Below are positions 23,101-33,568 of a DNA stretch of 64,000 nucleotides, one piece after another (within the stretch, counting starts at the first letter, position 1; each line of letters opens with the position of its first letter). Origin of the DNA: Ectocarpus siliculosus. Its lineage: Eukaryota > Sar > Phaeophyceae > Ectocarpales > Ectocarpaceae. The notes below the pieces were generated by a model, which worked only from the letters and a program-made list of their open reading frames with translations, made no database searches and was not told where the DNA came from. The stretch covers positions 1,805,449-1,869,448 of the forward strand of contig FN649734.1 of the NCBI GenBank assembly GCA_000310025.1, in the 5' to 3' direction. The position numbers and the translations under genes are program-made.

Positions 23101-26100
23101 ATGGAATTTTGTTCTAAGAGAAATGAGGGAAAAAATGTTGTACAAATTTGTTGGATTGTTGAGCTGTGCAGGAAACAGAGTGAGCTCGGTGGGGGGCGTG
23201 CGCTCTGCCTGGTGAGCTTATTACCAGTCCGGAAACGTTCCGGAAACCAAATACCGTTCTATTTGACCAAATGCACTGTTCCGGAAACGTTCGGGAACCA
23301 TACAGTTGTATTCTGGACTTTTCCTGTAAACGTTCCTGAGAACCGTTCGAGGAATGTGTGCCGACCTCGGGAACATTCTACGAACCGTTACGGAATCTAC
23401 TATATCTATGAGTGGATCGTTCTAGATACATTTCCTGAGATATTGTCATTCAAGTTGAAGTTCAATAGCTTACTATACCGCGTTTAGTGTGCCATGTCAC
23501 GTGCACTGAAACCGGTATTGCTTTGTTCTACTGAAATCGCTCATGATGTATGTGACATCTCACAGTGTTGTGTTAATGATAATACTTTTTATAGCAGTCT
23601 TTCTCGGTTGATACTGATATTTTTCTACTCCTCCTCGGTTGAGGTCGCTCAAACCATCGTACATGGCGATTACTTGATCAAACAAGGAGAAAAAACACGA
23701 CTTGCCGAAGCGCGGAACCCGTCCTCGTTTTTGTAAGAGTAGAGTATGCAATGGCACCACCACCAGCTGGGGAGACGGTTCCACCTCCGGGGCAGACTTT
23801 CCCTATGATCCCCTTACACGACATTTTTGCGACGACCACAATGAGGTCGAATCGCTCTCTCCCCGAGTCATCGAGTGAGACGGTATTCCCGTCATCACCT
23901 CCTTTGCAGCACCAACCGAACCTCACCCGTTGTTTGGACGGGCTGAAGCAGCTTCTTCTGGTGGACAACTTTCGGAACACTCCGAAGAGTCCGACTGCGT
24001 GACGTCTCCTGGTGACTCTGTGCTTTCAGCTTTTCCTGGCCTTCGAACGTGAAGAAGACCCACCTGTCTGAGGCTGGGTGTCTCGACAACGACTGACGGT
24101 TGTTGGAATCACGATGGCCGTAGAAAAGGACTGAGAAGCAGAGAATGTAACAAATCTTCGGTAACGATTAGCTCTACTACAGGGCAGGGGCAAACGTACG
24201 GAAACGTGGTGTGTTTGTTGGATTGGTGTAGGCACGGGACATACTTCCTGCTGTCCCGATTGCATCGTTGCGGTTTCACTTGCCGTCGTACGCCGCGAGT
24301 AAATCGCCCGGAAACCAACCCCTGCACATGCAGAGGAGTCTTGATTGGCTTGAAAACCATTTGTTTCGCTTTTTAGTGTGCAGACGGCCCAGAGTTTAGT
24401 TTTGGACTGCTTTAACCCGCCGTTTTGAACAGGAGGGATCAGCTGACGTAGATGAAGATGGCGATGAAGACGGAGAATATGCGGAGGACGACGAGGACGT
24501 GGACGACGGTGAGTGGGAGGTGCACTACGCAACGCCGTGGGCGTAGGTAACCCTGCGGCGTCATTTGTTCGAGGCCCTGACAACGAAACACGACGAATGC
24601 AGTGGTCCGTAGGGTTGCTGCGATAACCCCTTGAAGGGGTGCTAAACATTCACGATTGATGTGCTCTCATGGACTTGATCATATACTGCCGCCCTCGGCC
24701 CCTGCAATAATCTGAGCACCGCGAATGCAGTTATCGCCGGTGCCTCTCGAAATTTTGTGTACTCGTGGGGTGTGCTGGCGATACCGGTGTTAACTGCGAC
24801 ACCCGCTTTTTGTTACCCCCTTCGGCTTACAACATTCCTTCAGAGGAAGAATCAGTTTCACCCATGATTGAAATCCAGACTGCAGTACGCGAAGCGGGAG
24901 CGTGTGGTGCGAGAGTGCTCCTCGGAGACAGGGACTACGAGGTGCGGAACCTTGTGGTTTGATGGCGCGTACTTCTGGACGTACGGGTTCGGTTCCTGTT
25001 CAGTATGATCCGCAACAGACTGAGTGCAGCGGAAACTCCGCCATCCTTTACGCTTACGGCTCCATTGCGTGGGTTGGCTACGTCGTGTTCGCTTGCTGCC
25101 ATCCGTTCGTTTGCGGGGGTTACACCTCAGTATTTTTACCCCTGTCCACCATCCCCCATTTGTTGCTCGTGGGCGTTTTCGCGATAGACGACGGGTCGTC
25201 TACTGGAGAAAGCGAAACGGGCGGACATGGCTAGCGCAAAGGAGAGGAAAGAGTTCAATGATCTTACGACCAGCTTTGATTGCGAGGTGAGCCTTCTGTC
25301 TAGAACGACGGACTCCCGTACCGGGCGTTTGTTTCGCAAGATCTCTTGCACCGTCTGCTGTATTCCAACGCGCACCCAGGAATGAAATTTGTTAACAAAT
25401 TTGTCGACTACTGTAAGTTTGTACAACCAACCCCCCAAAATGTAGACCTCCGCAGCTCCGTACCAAGTGAGACACACCATAGCGTTTGACTCAGATGGGG
25501 GTGATAGTGTGTTCACAAAGTAGAAAATGGGAGCGGCGTGTCCCCTCCAAGCTGTTGTGAAGTGCTTGGCCTTTCATTGAGGCGGACATGTATTTTTGAA
25601 AGTGTAAGAGACATCTTGCCGGTGCGAATCGTCAAGGTTCCCTTTCTCGCTGCGTCCGGCGCTTCATTTGGTGAAAGGTTTGTGTGGCAAACGAGAGTAT
25701 GATGTTTGCCTACTCCAGTATTCGGTGTTTGTCTCACGCTTTCACAGCACCTTGCGCTCACGTCAGATTGTTTTCGGTTAATCGCGTCGGACAGGAATCA
25801 ACACGAGTGATCACACGCAAGGAATGCGCGCAGATGAAAGAACGAGCGCCCAAAGTATTCAAGGTCATGTGCACTCAGCGAGATCAGGTGCGTGTACATC
25901 CCCTGCCCTTTGTCTCGTCCTCTTGTGCATTGAAATTCGAGGTCACGTTTCATTCGTCAGAAGCTTGAGGAAATGTGTTGCTGAAGCCTTCTCATATTTT
26001 GCCGACGACTTATCGCGGGAAGATTGTGTCCTGTGTGCCACCAACTCCTGCTTTCCGGTTGACCGAGGCCACATCGCACACGGTACGTTGAAACTGCAAG

Positions 26101-26796
26101 CGACTGAAACGAATTGGATGACTGTGACTACATACAGTACCCCGCTTTCACCTCTCTATTGGCGAAGCTCATTACGCTTCGAAGGCAAACTCCGGCCTAC
26201 CGCTCTGATAACACGCGCGCTGTAATTTCGGCCGCCAAGTGTGCTTCTTCGATGTCCTCTCATTGCTTCTTTTGGTAGATTTTGCCTCTGCGCTTACCGA
26301 TGCTCCGCCAGTCTCAAACCTTGCACGGGGGTTTTCCTCTGGGGTGATGAATGTCCGGGAAACAACTGTTGTGCCGTTGTTGCGTGCGGTTGGCCTCGCC
26401 TCGCCTCAGTTAGACACTAGCGACTAACAGATGAAGTTTCCTTGCATGCATTTCGTTCTAAAAGTCCCTGCCGTGATGTAGAGCGCCCGTGACAATCGTG
26501 CCGGCTCACACTCGAGCTCTGTACGATGCTACCGATCCCTTCGTATGCTGCTGCAGGCGACCAGCTCAAGGTATCATATTTTTTTCACTCTGAAACCGAT
26601 CCCGTCAATGTCGCTCGCAATCGTTAATCTGCGAGTAAATATTTTGGATGTCTTTGTCTTGCTTCCGCAGGTGATGGCGAAGAACTTGATGAAGCTGCGG
26701 GGAGAGCAGACGACGGTAGCGGTGATCGGAATGGCACACCTTGATGGCGTCGAGAAAGTGTTGAAGGGTCACGGCTGGCAGCGTAGACGGGCGTAA
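20188..26796 (+). CDS. TraB/TIKI-family protein A, plastid-targeted, 9 exons, 358 aa
   Basis: Exons: 20188-20408, 21216-21438, 22176-22274, 22763-22804, 24433-24508, 24844-24941, 25188-25286, 25795-25887, 26671-26796. All junctions are GT-AG, phases agree and the total is 1077 nt. The N-terminus (MMGIRSLSLVLPLACSPA, then ESFVLPATR) looks like a signal peptide followed by a phenylalanine-led transit peptide, the heterokont plastid pattern. The TraB domain shows WLVGVVHG (G138, H141), RPEVVMVELD (E165), RVLLGDRD (R250) and VAVIGMAH (G337, H340); the paired G-x-x-H motifs and the glutamate are the proposed metal or catalytic residues of the TIKI/TraB superfamily. The substrate is unknown. An acidic aspartate/glutamate linker is encoded by the 76-nt exon 5. 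ATG 20191 is an equally possible start. The gene converges on paralogue B, and intron 2 contains a MITE. Confidence 0.85.
21754..21964. mobile_element. TA-flanked MITE in TraB-A intron 2
   Basis: A 211-bp stretch has terminal inverted repeats of about 45 bp with one mismatch. Each end begins TATATGACACAAGATAACAC and continues through CCCCTGG to TTCAAAGCTCGA. If the outer TA pairs are the target duplication, this is a Tc1/mariner-type MITE. The inner motif TTTCAAAGCTCG recurs near 47450 and 56685, so this is a small family. No transposase is encoded. Confidence 0.75.
23215..23400. repeat. GGAACGTTCC-like palindrome cluster
   Basis: Within TraB-A intron 4, words such as CCGGAAACGTTCCGG, GGAAACGTTCGGGAA and AACGTTCCTGAG recur at least six times in 180 bp. 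They resemble the CCATGG satellite in design (short degenerate palindromes) but have a different core. Confidence 0.55.
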
Positions 26797-26901
26797 GCGA
26801 ATCAACCCCAAGAAATATCAGCGGTGCACCCAGTTCTCATACTCCCGTACGGGGCTTGTAGCATGGTGCCAGCCAGTGGTGTTCTCAAGGAACTGTGGAA
26901 T

Positions 26902-27013
26902 TGTGGTTGTTGTTGTTGTTGTTGTCTTCACATTAAAAGCCGTTCCGGTCTCCTCTCAGTATTTTCTAATGTCCGTACTGGTCCAACTGACGCGGACGCC
27001 TTCCGTGGTCACA
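26902..27013 (-). repeat. SINE-like element with (AAC)n tail, copy 3
   Basis: On the minus strand it starts TGTGACCACGGAAGG and ends ATGTGAAGACAACAACAAC, with the AAC run as tail. The body matches the plus-strand copy at 46116-46262 almost throughout. Confidence 0.65.
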
Positions 27014-27614
27014 AGCCAACTGCCGCCAAAGGGGGGCTACACCTTCCAAAAAATTAAAATGGACACCAGAAAAATACTTGGTCAAGGCGCTATAGGTTTT
27101 CTACCCAAACAAAAAGAACAAAACAAAACAAAACAAGGGAAAAGGGCTAATAACTAATAACCGGGATGCAGACGATCGACACAGGCCAAAAAAGGGATGA
27201 CAGCATGAAAGACAACGCAAGCGAGAAAAGAAAGAGAGGGAGAAAGACAACGGATCCGAAAGGGAAGATAGACAGGTTCCCTCCGACACTCCAGTCTACC
27301 GGAACAACAACGAAAAGGCAACTACTACGTGACACCAAACAGGTGACTGACTTCCTACGACTCAAATCACTTCGGGGGCACTTCGAGAGAGGGGGGGTTA
27401 GCGACACGACGGAAAAATAAAAATATGGGGATACGTTTGACTGATATTCCTGCTATCGTCGCCATCGTCAACCTCAGTCCGGCACACATCTCTCTATCCG
27501 TTCAGCCATCTCCGTCCTTCCCTCTTCATATATTTAGAATTCAGGTCTAAATAGCACGGTTTGAAATTGGAACGCATGCGATCATTCTTTTTCTGCCTCG
27601 ATTTGTGCCTTGTG

Positions 27615-27715
27615 GGCAGAGATACAGCCGGGGGGGTGTTTAGACACTAATCCCCCCCCGGGGGGGGGGTCGTAGAATCCCCCCCCTCGGGGGGGATTTA
27701 GACACGCCGTTTAGG
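27615..27715. repeat. G-run/C-run inverted repeats
   Basis: Alternating runs of 7-11 G and 7-9 C surround two inverted copies of TGTTTAGACAC/ATTTAGACACG. The strand can fold into strong hairpins, and the G-runs could form quadruplexes. Run lengths are likely to be unreliable in the assembly. Confidence 0.6.
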
Positions 27716-28280
27716 AGCAAGTGCTTTGCGGCAGCAAGACAATCCGGAATTCCCTGTAGTGTCGAGGGGCTGATGCGATGTATTGTGCGAGGTCATAAGA
27801 CTTGTAAGAGTCTCGCCTTGCTGCTTAAACCTTTGGGTGGCGGTATTCAGCGCCAAATACGGATACGCCACTCCAAGATGTGATTTACAAGCACTTTGAC
27901 CACGCTCAATGGTCTCCAAGGATGACTCCCCTGTGGGTGCGGAGAGTTCTACCTAGAACATCAGCTTCGTGTTCACTGAACAGGAGGTATTCCCTCCCAA
28001 GATCTCGCGATTGTTTGGCTTCAGCGAAGGACAGCATTCGTCGCGTCTTCCACGCATCTCCCGATTAAAGCTCTCCCAGAGATGATTCGCCCAGTGGGTG
28101 CGGGCAAGGTATCCATAATTAGCTTCGCAGGTGGACAGAGTTCTGCCGAAAATTTTGCTCCCTTTCCACAATGGGCTCGGCCGTGAGGCGAACGTCAGGT
28201 CTCCTTGGAGGCGTAGGAATCTCTGAGCAACGCTTTCGGTCATGCCACCGACGACATCTCCATCAGACCACCTGAGCGCC

Positions 28281-31200
28281 TCATCTTCGCCGAGTTTTCC
28301 ATCCGTTGGCCTTCAAGATTCCTCCGATTCCTATCGTGTGGTGAGCCCCAACTACAGCTACCGTTCCGTGACCCTCCTCGAGTTTCAAGAGATTGCTCGC
28401 CATCACCTGGTAAACCGAGATTGTGAAGATAGGGAACATCAGTGAGCGTCGTTCTCGGCCCCACAAATGGCGACAAAATACGTCCGAAATGTACCTGTAG
28501 AGGCAACAGGCTCCGTCGCGGAGCTGACGGCATCAGCTGGGCGAATGGATACAATAGGTGTGCATGCTCCCCCACGTATCTCATTCGAGTCTTGGCGACG
28601 GTTGCACCTACTGATGTCCACGTCGATAATTTTTGTATGGGCTCACCTCATCTCGCTCGGTCACGAGGACAGCAAACTTTCGTGGTTTCCAGGTCTTTTC
28701 CAAGTCGCGCAGCTTGCGCCACAAAGCGGGCGATGTTCCCTGCAGAGCCGTTTCGGAAGGTAATATCGTCAGCGCCCCGTGACATGTTGGGCGTGGATAG
28801 CTGAGTTGATGCTTCATCACGGCTCTGGTCTGGCAAGAAAAAAAACAAGCCATCACGTGGCCTTCGCACAAATCACGGATGGAAAAGGGGGAGAAGACAA
28901 TACGCTAATTGCCAACGGCTCCCACCAGTTTTGGGGTCTCCTGCCCAAGGTGAATATCACAGTACCGTTGCCGAGGAAAAATAGCGAAGAAATAGCGAAC
29001 ATTTCTCCACGCCATGCCCATTCATGGAATCGCCAACGGTGTGCGGTCACACGAAACACACCACCGTTCCAGCTGGTGAACAGCAGTGTTGCATCTTCGA
29101 GGCTCAGCGAGATGTGTGCCTCGAATCTAGCGTCGTTCACCTCGAGGACACGTCGCTTGATTCGCGCTTCAACCGTGGTTTTCTTCCCCGCACTGCTGCC
29201 CCCGAGTGAACTCATTGCTTCTTCCTGGTCCGCACGGTCCGCGTCGGAGACTCGGCGCTTGGTCTCCTAGAGCGACGTGCACGTCGACATGCGAAACAGG
29301 GCCTGGCTGAGGACAACGTGCCAGGTGCATTCCGCGCCCGAACCTCATAGGTGGAGCTCGAAGAAAGCTGGTTCGGCTTTTTCGGGATTGACAGTTTCAT
29401 GGACTGTAAGTGAAGGTGTAAAACAGAAAATAGGACTCGGTTGAGATAAATTTGTCCGATGTCCACCCGTTCAAGGGACGACTTAGTGCGGACTCTATTC
29501 TCTGATGTGTGAGGCCACCCCGAATACTTTTCGCCAAGAGGTCCCTTGCGCGGGAACAAGATTGCAAATGGTCCAAGCAGATAAATAGCTCAAGGTGCAG
29601 CTTGTGCTGCCGATGTCAACCTCGACATGCACGCGGCCCAGTTGCAGATCGCTGGAACGTTTTGTGTCTAGGCACGAGCTCGAACGCCAAATCCTGCAAG
29701 GGCTCAAGCACGCGGCTATCAAGATGGAACCGGAATGACCCACAGGAATGCACACCACTGTCATCACAAACAGAGCGCGCGATACCACTTCTCTTGTGGA
29801 CTTATTTGAACACAGTCGTAGGTTGTGGCAATGTACGCCAGTCGAGGATCTTTTTTGCTGTCACTCGCACCGACCACTTCAAGAGTTCGAACATCACACA
29901 AGGTCCAAAAAGACACGAGGAAAATACAAGCTCCAGACACATCGACCAGGGCATGAACCGATGCGAAGTAGAGCTGGAGACGAAGCATACTGCCAGCTTC
30001 ACATAACACTCCCACCAACCTGGAAGTCTCTGTCTCCGAGAAGAACGCGGGCGCCACAAGCGACAGCCTGCCGAGCTGCTGCATAGAACTCGCTCATCTC
30101 CATTCCGTAGGTATTCATTCCGTTCTTGGCCCGGCGTCTCGTTCCGGCGACAGCATTCGTCGCCGTTTCAAGCCCATCACCTGAAATAGAGACAACGTTT
30201 ACAACATCGAAAGCCGACACTTAACAAGGCAGTCTCCACGATGAAGTTTACGAAAAAATAGGCTGTCCAAGACACCGAAAAACGCTCACCAGAAATATGG
30301 TAGCCTCATGCGGACGCGAATGTGACCATGATAATTTGAATGTTTTCATCTCCGATGAATGCGTATATCTCCCCGGCTCTGGGACCGTTCCATGACCTCT
30401 GCGGTAGTAATCAGCGTACATAGACTTTGAGCGTCACTGAGAGCCAACGCTGTAACTTCTCCATGCAAAACAAACCCATGCTTCTCGCGGTAGATACTGC
30501 ACTTACCTGGAGTCCGGGATGTGTTCGCCGCTTGGGCTTCATCCTTGTCCCGATCACTGCTAGTAACAGCAGTTGCTGGACCCTGAAACGCACATTTAGA
30601 TACCGTTCATGTTCACATATCACCGCAGCGGGCGGACGATTTGCTAGGACACTCGAAACAAACCTAGTGGCCCATACAAAGGCTAGGGTCGTTCGGTATC
30701 GGCGATCCTAGAGTGTGGCATCAACAGAGCTGCAGTCGAACGAAAGCCTGCCAGGCTATGACTTCACGATATGGTTATTCTCCAAAAAGATGGGGCGCTC
30801 TCTGGTAGATACTTCATTTTCCGGGGATATTCAAAGAGCGTTTCCTTCCATGTTGCAGCCAAACGAACATCAATGACAAGGAAAGTTCTCATTGTAAGTT
30901 GACGACAATAATTGTACTTGTACATGAAATGAAGTGACATTCCGAATCTCCGTTGTTCGACGACGATTTCAGTCCGCGTGTGGACTTTCAGTTCTAGGCG
31001 ACTCCTCCTCACCGCCTCTCGTACGGCATTCCACCACCACAGGCCATCGCCGTCCTGCAAGGATCAATAATTCAGGGGGGAAAGAACGCGACCAAGCAAA
31101 CGTATTTGCCAATGACACGAAAACACACCAAGCGCACGGCAAACGCCTAGCAGGATCTCCGTCAGAAGAAATCTTGCCCACTCGCCAGCTTCAAGTGCAT

Positions 31201-33348
31201 CTAATCGTCAAATATGCGCATACGTAGGGGACAAGCATGCCTGATGTGGGTTGCGAGGGCGCGGTACTCGAGAGGGTTCTGGTCATCGGCGGTGGGCGTT
31301 TAACGCCATGGTTGCGACATGGAAATCGCGCAATGTTGACCCACCGTTCGTCAGTGTATTCACGGTGGAACGTAACCCGTCAATCCTCCACGTGGCAATC
31401 CCCGACAACTGTTGGAGGAAGCTAAAACTCAGGATCGCCATCCCTACGTTCTTCGTGTGTCGTACCCTTCGCCAAAACTCTCATGGCCTCGGAACGCTGG
31501 CGAAAGACGAGCGTGTACAGCAGTAGGAACATCACCCCGGACGGGGAAACGACCAGCGAAAAAAACAAGACCACCCCATACCATCATACCTGGTACAGAC
31601 GACGACATACCTTTGTTGCTTCTCCCGGAGGCAGCATCTTGATCCGACAAGGGTCGATCTCGACCATGACAACTTTCGGCTTCACCCTCCGGACAACCTT
31701 CTTGACCAACTGCCAAAACCATGTACCGACATGCATCGAAGCAAGAGGGCAAGCTCACAAACGGAATATCGCGCACTTCGACGAGGCACAGCGAAGATGC
31801 CAGAAAGAGAACCTGACTACAACATAACCATTGCAGTGCAACTAGCGGTGATGCGTGTGGGCTGCCGGAGGTCGGGGGCATTCATTTTTGTTGTAGTACA
31901 GAAGTAGCGTGTGCTTCTGACAAAAGAGGGTGCAGTGGGGTTCGCGTCCCATCATCGCCATGACCAGGCATCTCCGAGGGGCGTGCTACAAACGGCGGTC
32001 ATCGTTCACGTAACCCTGTCCGCAGTTTGATCAGCTTCAGGGACTGACACCAACCTATTTTGGGGTTGACTGGTTTTGAAAAAAAACGCAAGAGCATCAG
32101 AAAATATATGCGAGACACAAAAGACCAGTCGTAAGGTATCGAGAAAAAAAAGTCGTTGATTCTCGCACAGGGCGGCAGTTGGGGCTGCTCGAAACATACG
32201 TATCATGCAGTCTTCCTCCACACACCTCCTTTCAAATCAAGAGAAAAATCCACACCAGTCTGAGTTTATGGGCCAGTCCGCAGGCGCCCAAACAAGGTCG
32301 GTTATGCTTATTATCTTACGCTTGCTACTGATATCATAGAGGACCCTAAGCAGCGGGGGGGTCTGCTTCTTGAGTGGTGATATCGGGGGTCGCACTAGCG
32401 GCCTAGGGTATAATCTCCGCAAATTTGACCGCCGCCCAGTGTCTTCATTTTTTGTTTTTGTTGTGAAATGAAATTGACGTACTGCTTGTGCTCGCCGCAA
32501 TCTCCTAAACTGCGGGAATATCGTAGTAGCTGATGCCACTAGCTACTGCTGACGACCCGCCGCAGGGGTTCACGGTCCGTCGCGGTGAGCACGGCTGTGA
32601 CAAATGTTTGGTTCCGGCACAGAGTTGCGGACTGTTCTCAGAGACTGGTGCCACCTTCGATACTACAGCTACAGCCGTAATCCTGAACGAGCCAGCTCAC
32701 ACGACACCTCTCTATAATGTCCTCTGCAGTACTGATAACGTAGCTAAATAGCGTAAGATAGAAACGGCGGGAACGTTGCTCTCCTGTGTACACCATGTTG
32801 TATAGAGCCAGCGTCAGAAGAAGGTTGGCGTCAGTTTCTTAACAAAACCACAAGCACGCGCGAAGCTGCTTATTCCAAAGAATCGTGGGTGAATCAAGGT
32901 AACTCTGGCCGATCTGATCACACCACCCACACGACAAGCACCTCCCATCTCTAAAAATGGTAAGCGGCAACCTCCAAGGATCACCTCGCACCGGCGCCAA
33001 CCTGTCCTAGGAAACAAACGTACAGGACCGCACCTTCGAGCTAGCCTTGGTGTTGTGGGTCGTCCCCACGAGCCAAATTTTGGAGCTTGTGTTTGGATCG
33101 TGGAAATAAAACACGTCGTCGTCGGACAGAAACTCGGGTGGTCGCTCCGAGCCTACCCTCCTCGAGTTCGCGTGCTGAGCCGTGCAGGCGCTCCTGATAG
33201 CAATGCGACATGACGGTTCATGCTGGAATTTAGGGGTTGAAGCCGAAGAAGATGGCAGTAGTCGCGCCCCGCGCGGCGAAACGAATGAAGAGGAAGTTAA
33301 GAATGTCAAGGCGGAGTACAAACACAGCACGCGATGCCGATGCCTCAT
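28281..33348 (-). CDS. TraB/TIKI-family protein B, plastid-targeted, 8 exons, 345 aa
   Basis: Exons from 5' to 3': 33348-33034, 31709-31611, 31054-31013, 30582-30507, 30180-30020, 29266-29141, 28739-28647, 28406-28281. Phases agree and the total is 1038 nt. The start is the only in-frame ATG before the domain. The N-terminus (YSALTFLTSSSFVSPRGA) is a signal peptide with a serine-phenylalanine cleavage motif. Family motifs are WLVGTTHN (G95, H98), KPKVVMVEID (E122), RVLLGDRD and VAVVGAHH (G324, H327). Exons 31709-31611, 31054-31013 and 28406-28281 have exactly the same lengths and phases as in paralogues A and C. It differs in that the first two exons of A and C are one exon here, and the exon before LGDRD is longer (161 nt). 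It diverges from C and converges on A. Substrate unknown. Confidence 0.85.
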
Positions 33349-33568
33349 GATCCCTCGCTCCAGCAGGCAGCAGGCTGAGGAAGCAGGTTGATGAGGCTTT
33401 GGATGACATGTTACGGCGGGGTCAGCGCCTTGATGACTTTACATCACGGAGCCCCTTAATCTCGCCGCATTTTTGTGTAAACCCTATCCGCGATTGAATG
33501 CATCCTTTCGCACAGCTTCAGCGTACACTAGAACGCGCTCGCGCTGCCTCTCGTCACGGAGAGAAACC
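33349..33568. promoter_or_regulatory. Shared bidirectional promoter interval of TraB-B and TraB-C
   Basis: Only 220 bp separate the start codons of two divergently transcribed TraB genes, so both leaders and core promoters must lie here, or overlap the opposite gene. I see no convincing TATA box. AT-rich words occur near 33460-33480 (CATTTTTGTGTAAAC). The call rests on gene geometry, not on a recognised motif. Confidence 0.55.

Larger units (their letters stand above)
26797..28280. other. Convergent intergenic interval between TraB-A and TraB-B
   Basis: No gene called. The interval holds 3' flanks of both TraB genes, one SINE-like copy (26902-27013), a purine-rich stretch (about 27150-27420) that resembles sequence near 5690-5850, and a G/C-run hairpin block (27615-27715). 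A minus-strand frame at 27953-28243 and its shifted continuation at 27698-27919 have protein-like composition (for example YLARTHWANHLWESFNREM). They are short and interrupted and I do not recognise them; they may be a decayed transposon frame. Confidence 0.55.

Noticed and set aside
24026-24649. 207-codon minus-strand frame
   Set aside because: Antisense to the acidic exon 5 of TraB-A; its proline/arginine composition is the complement of that exon.
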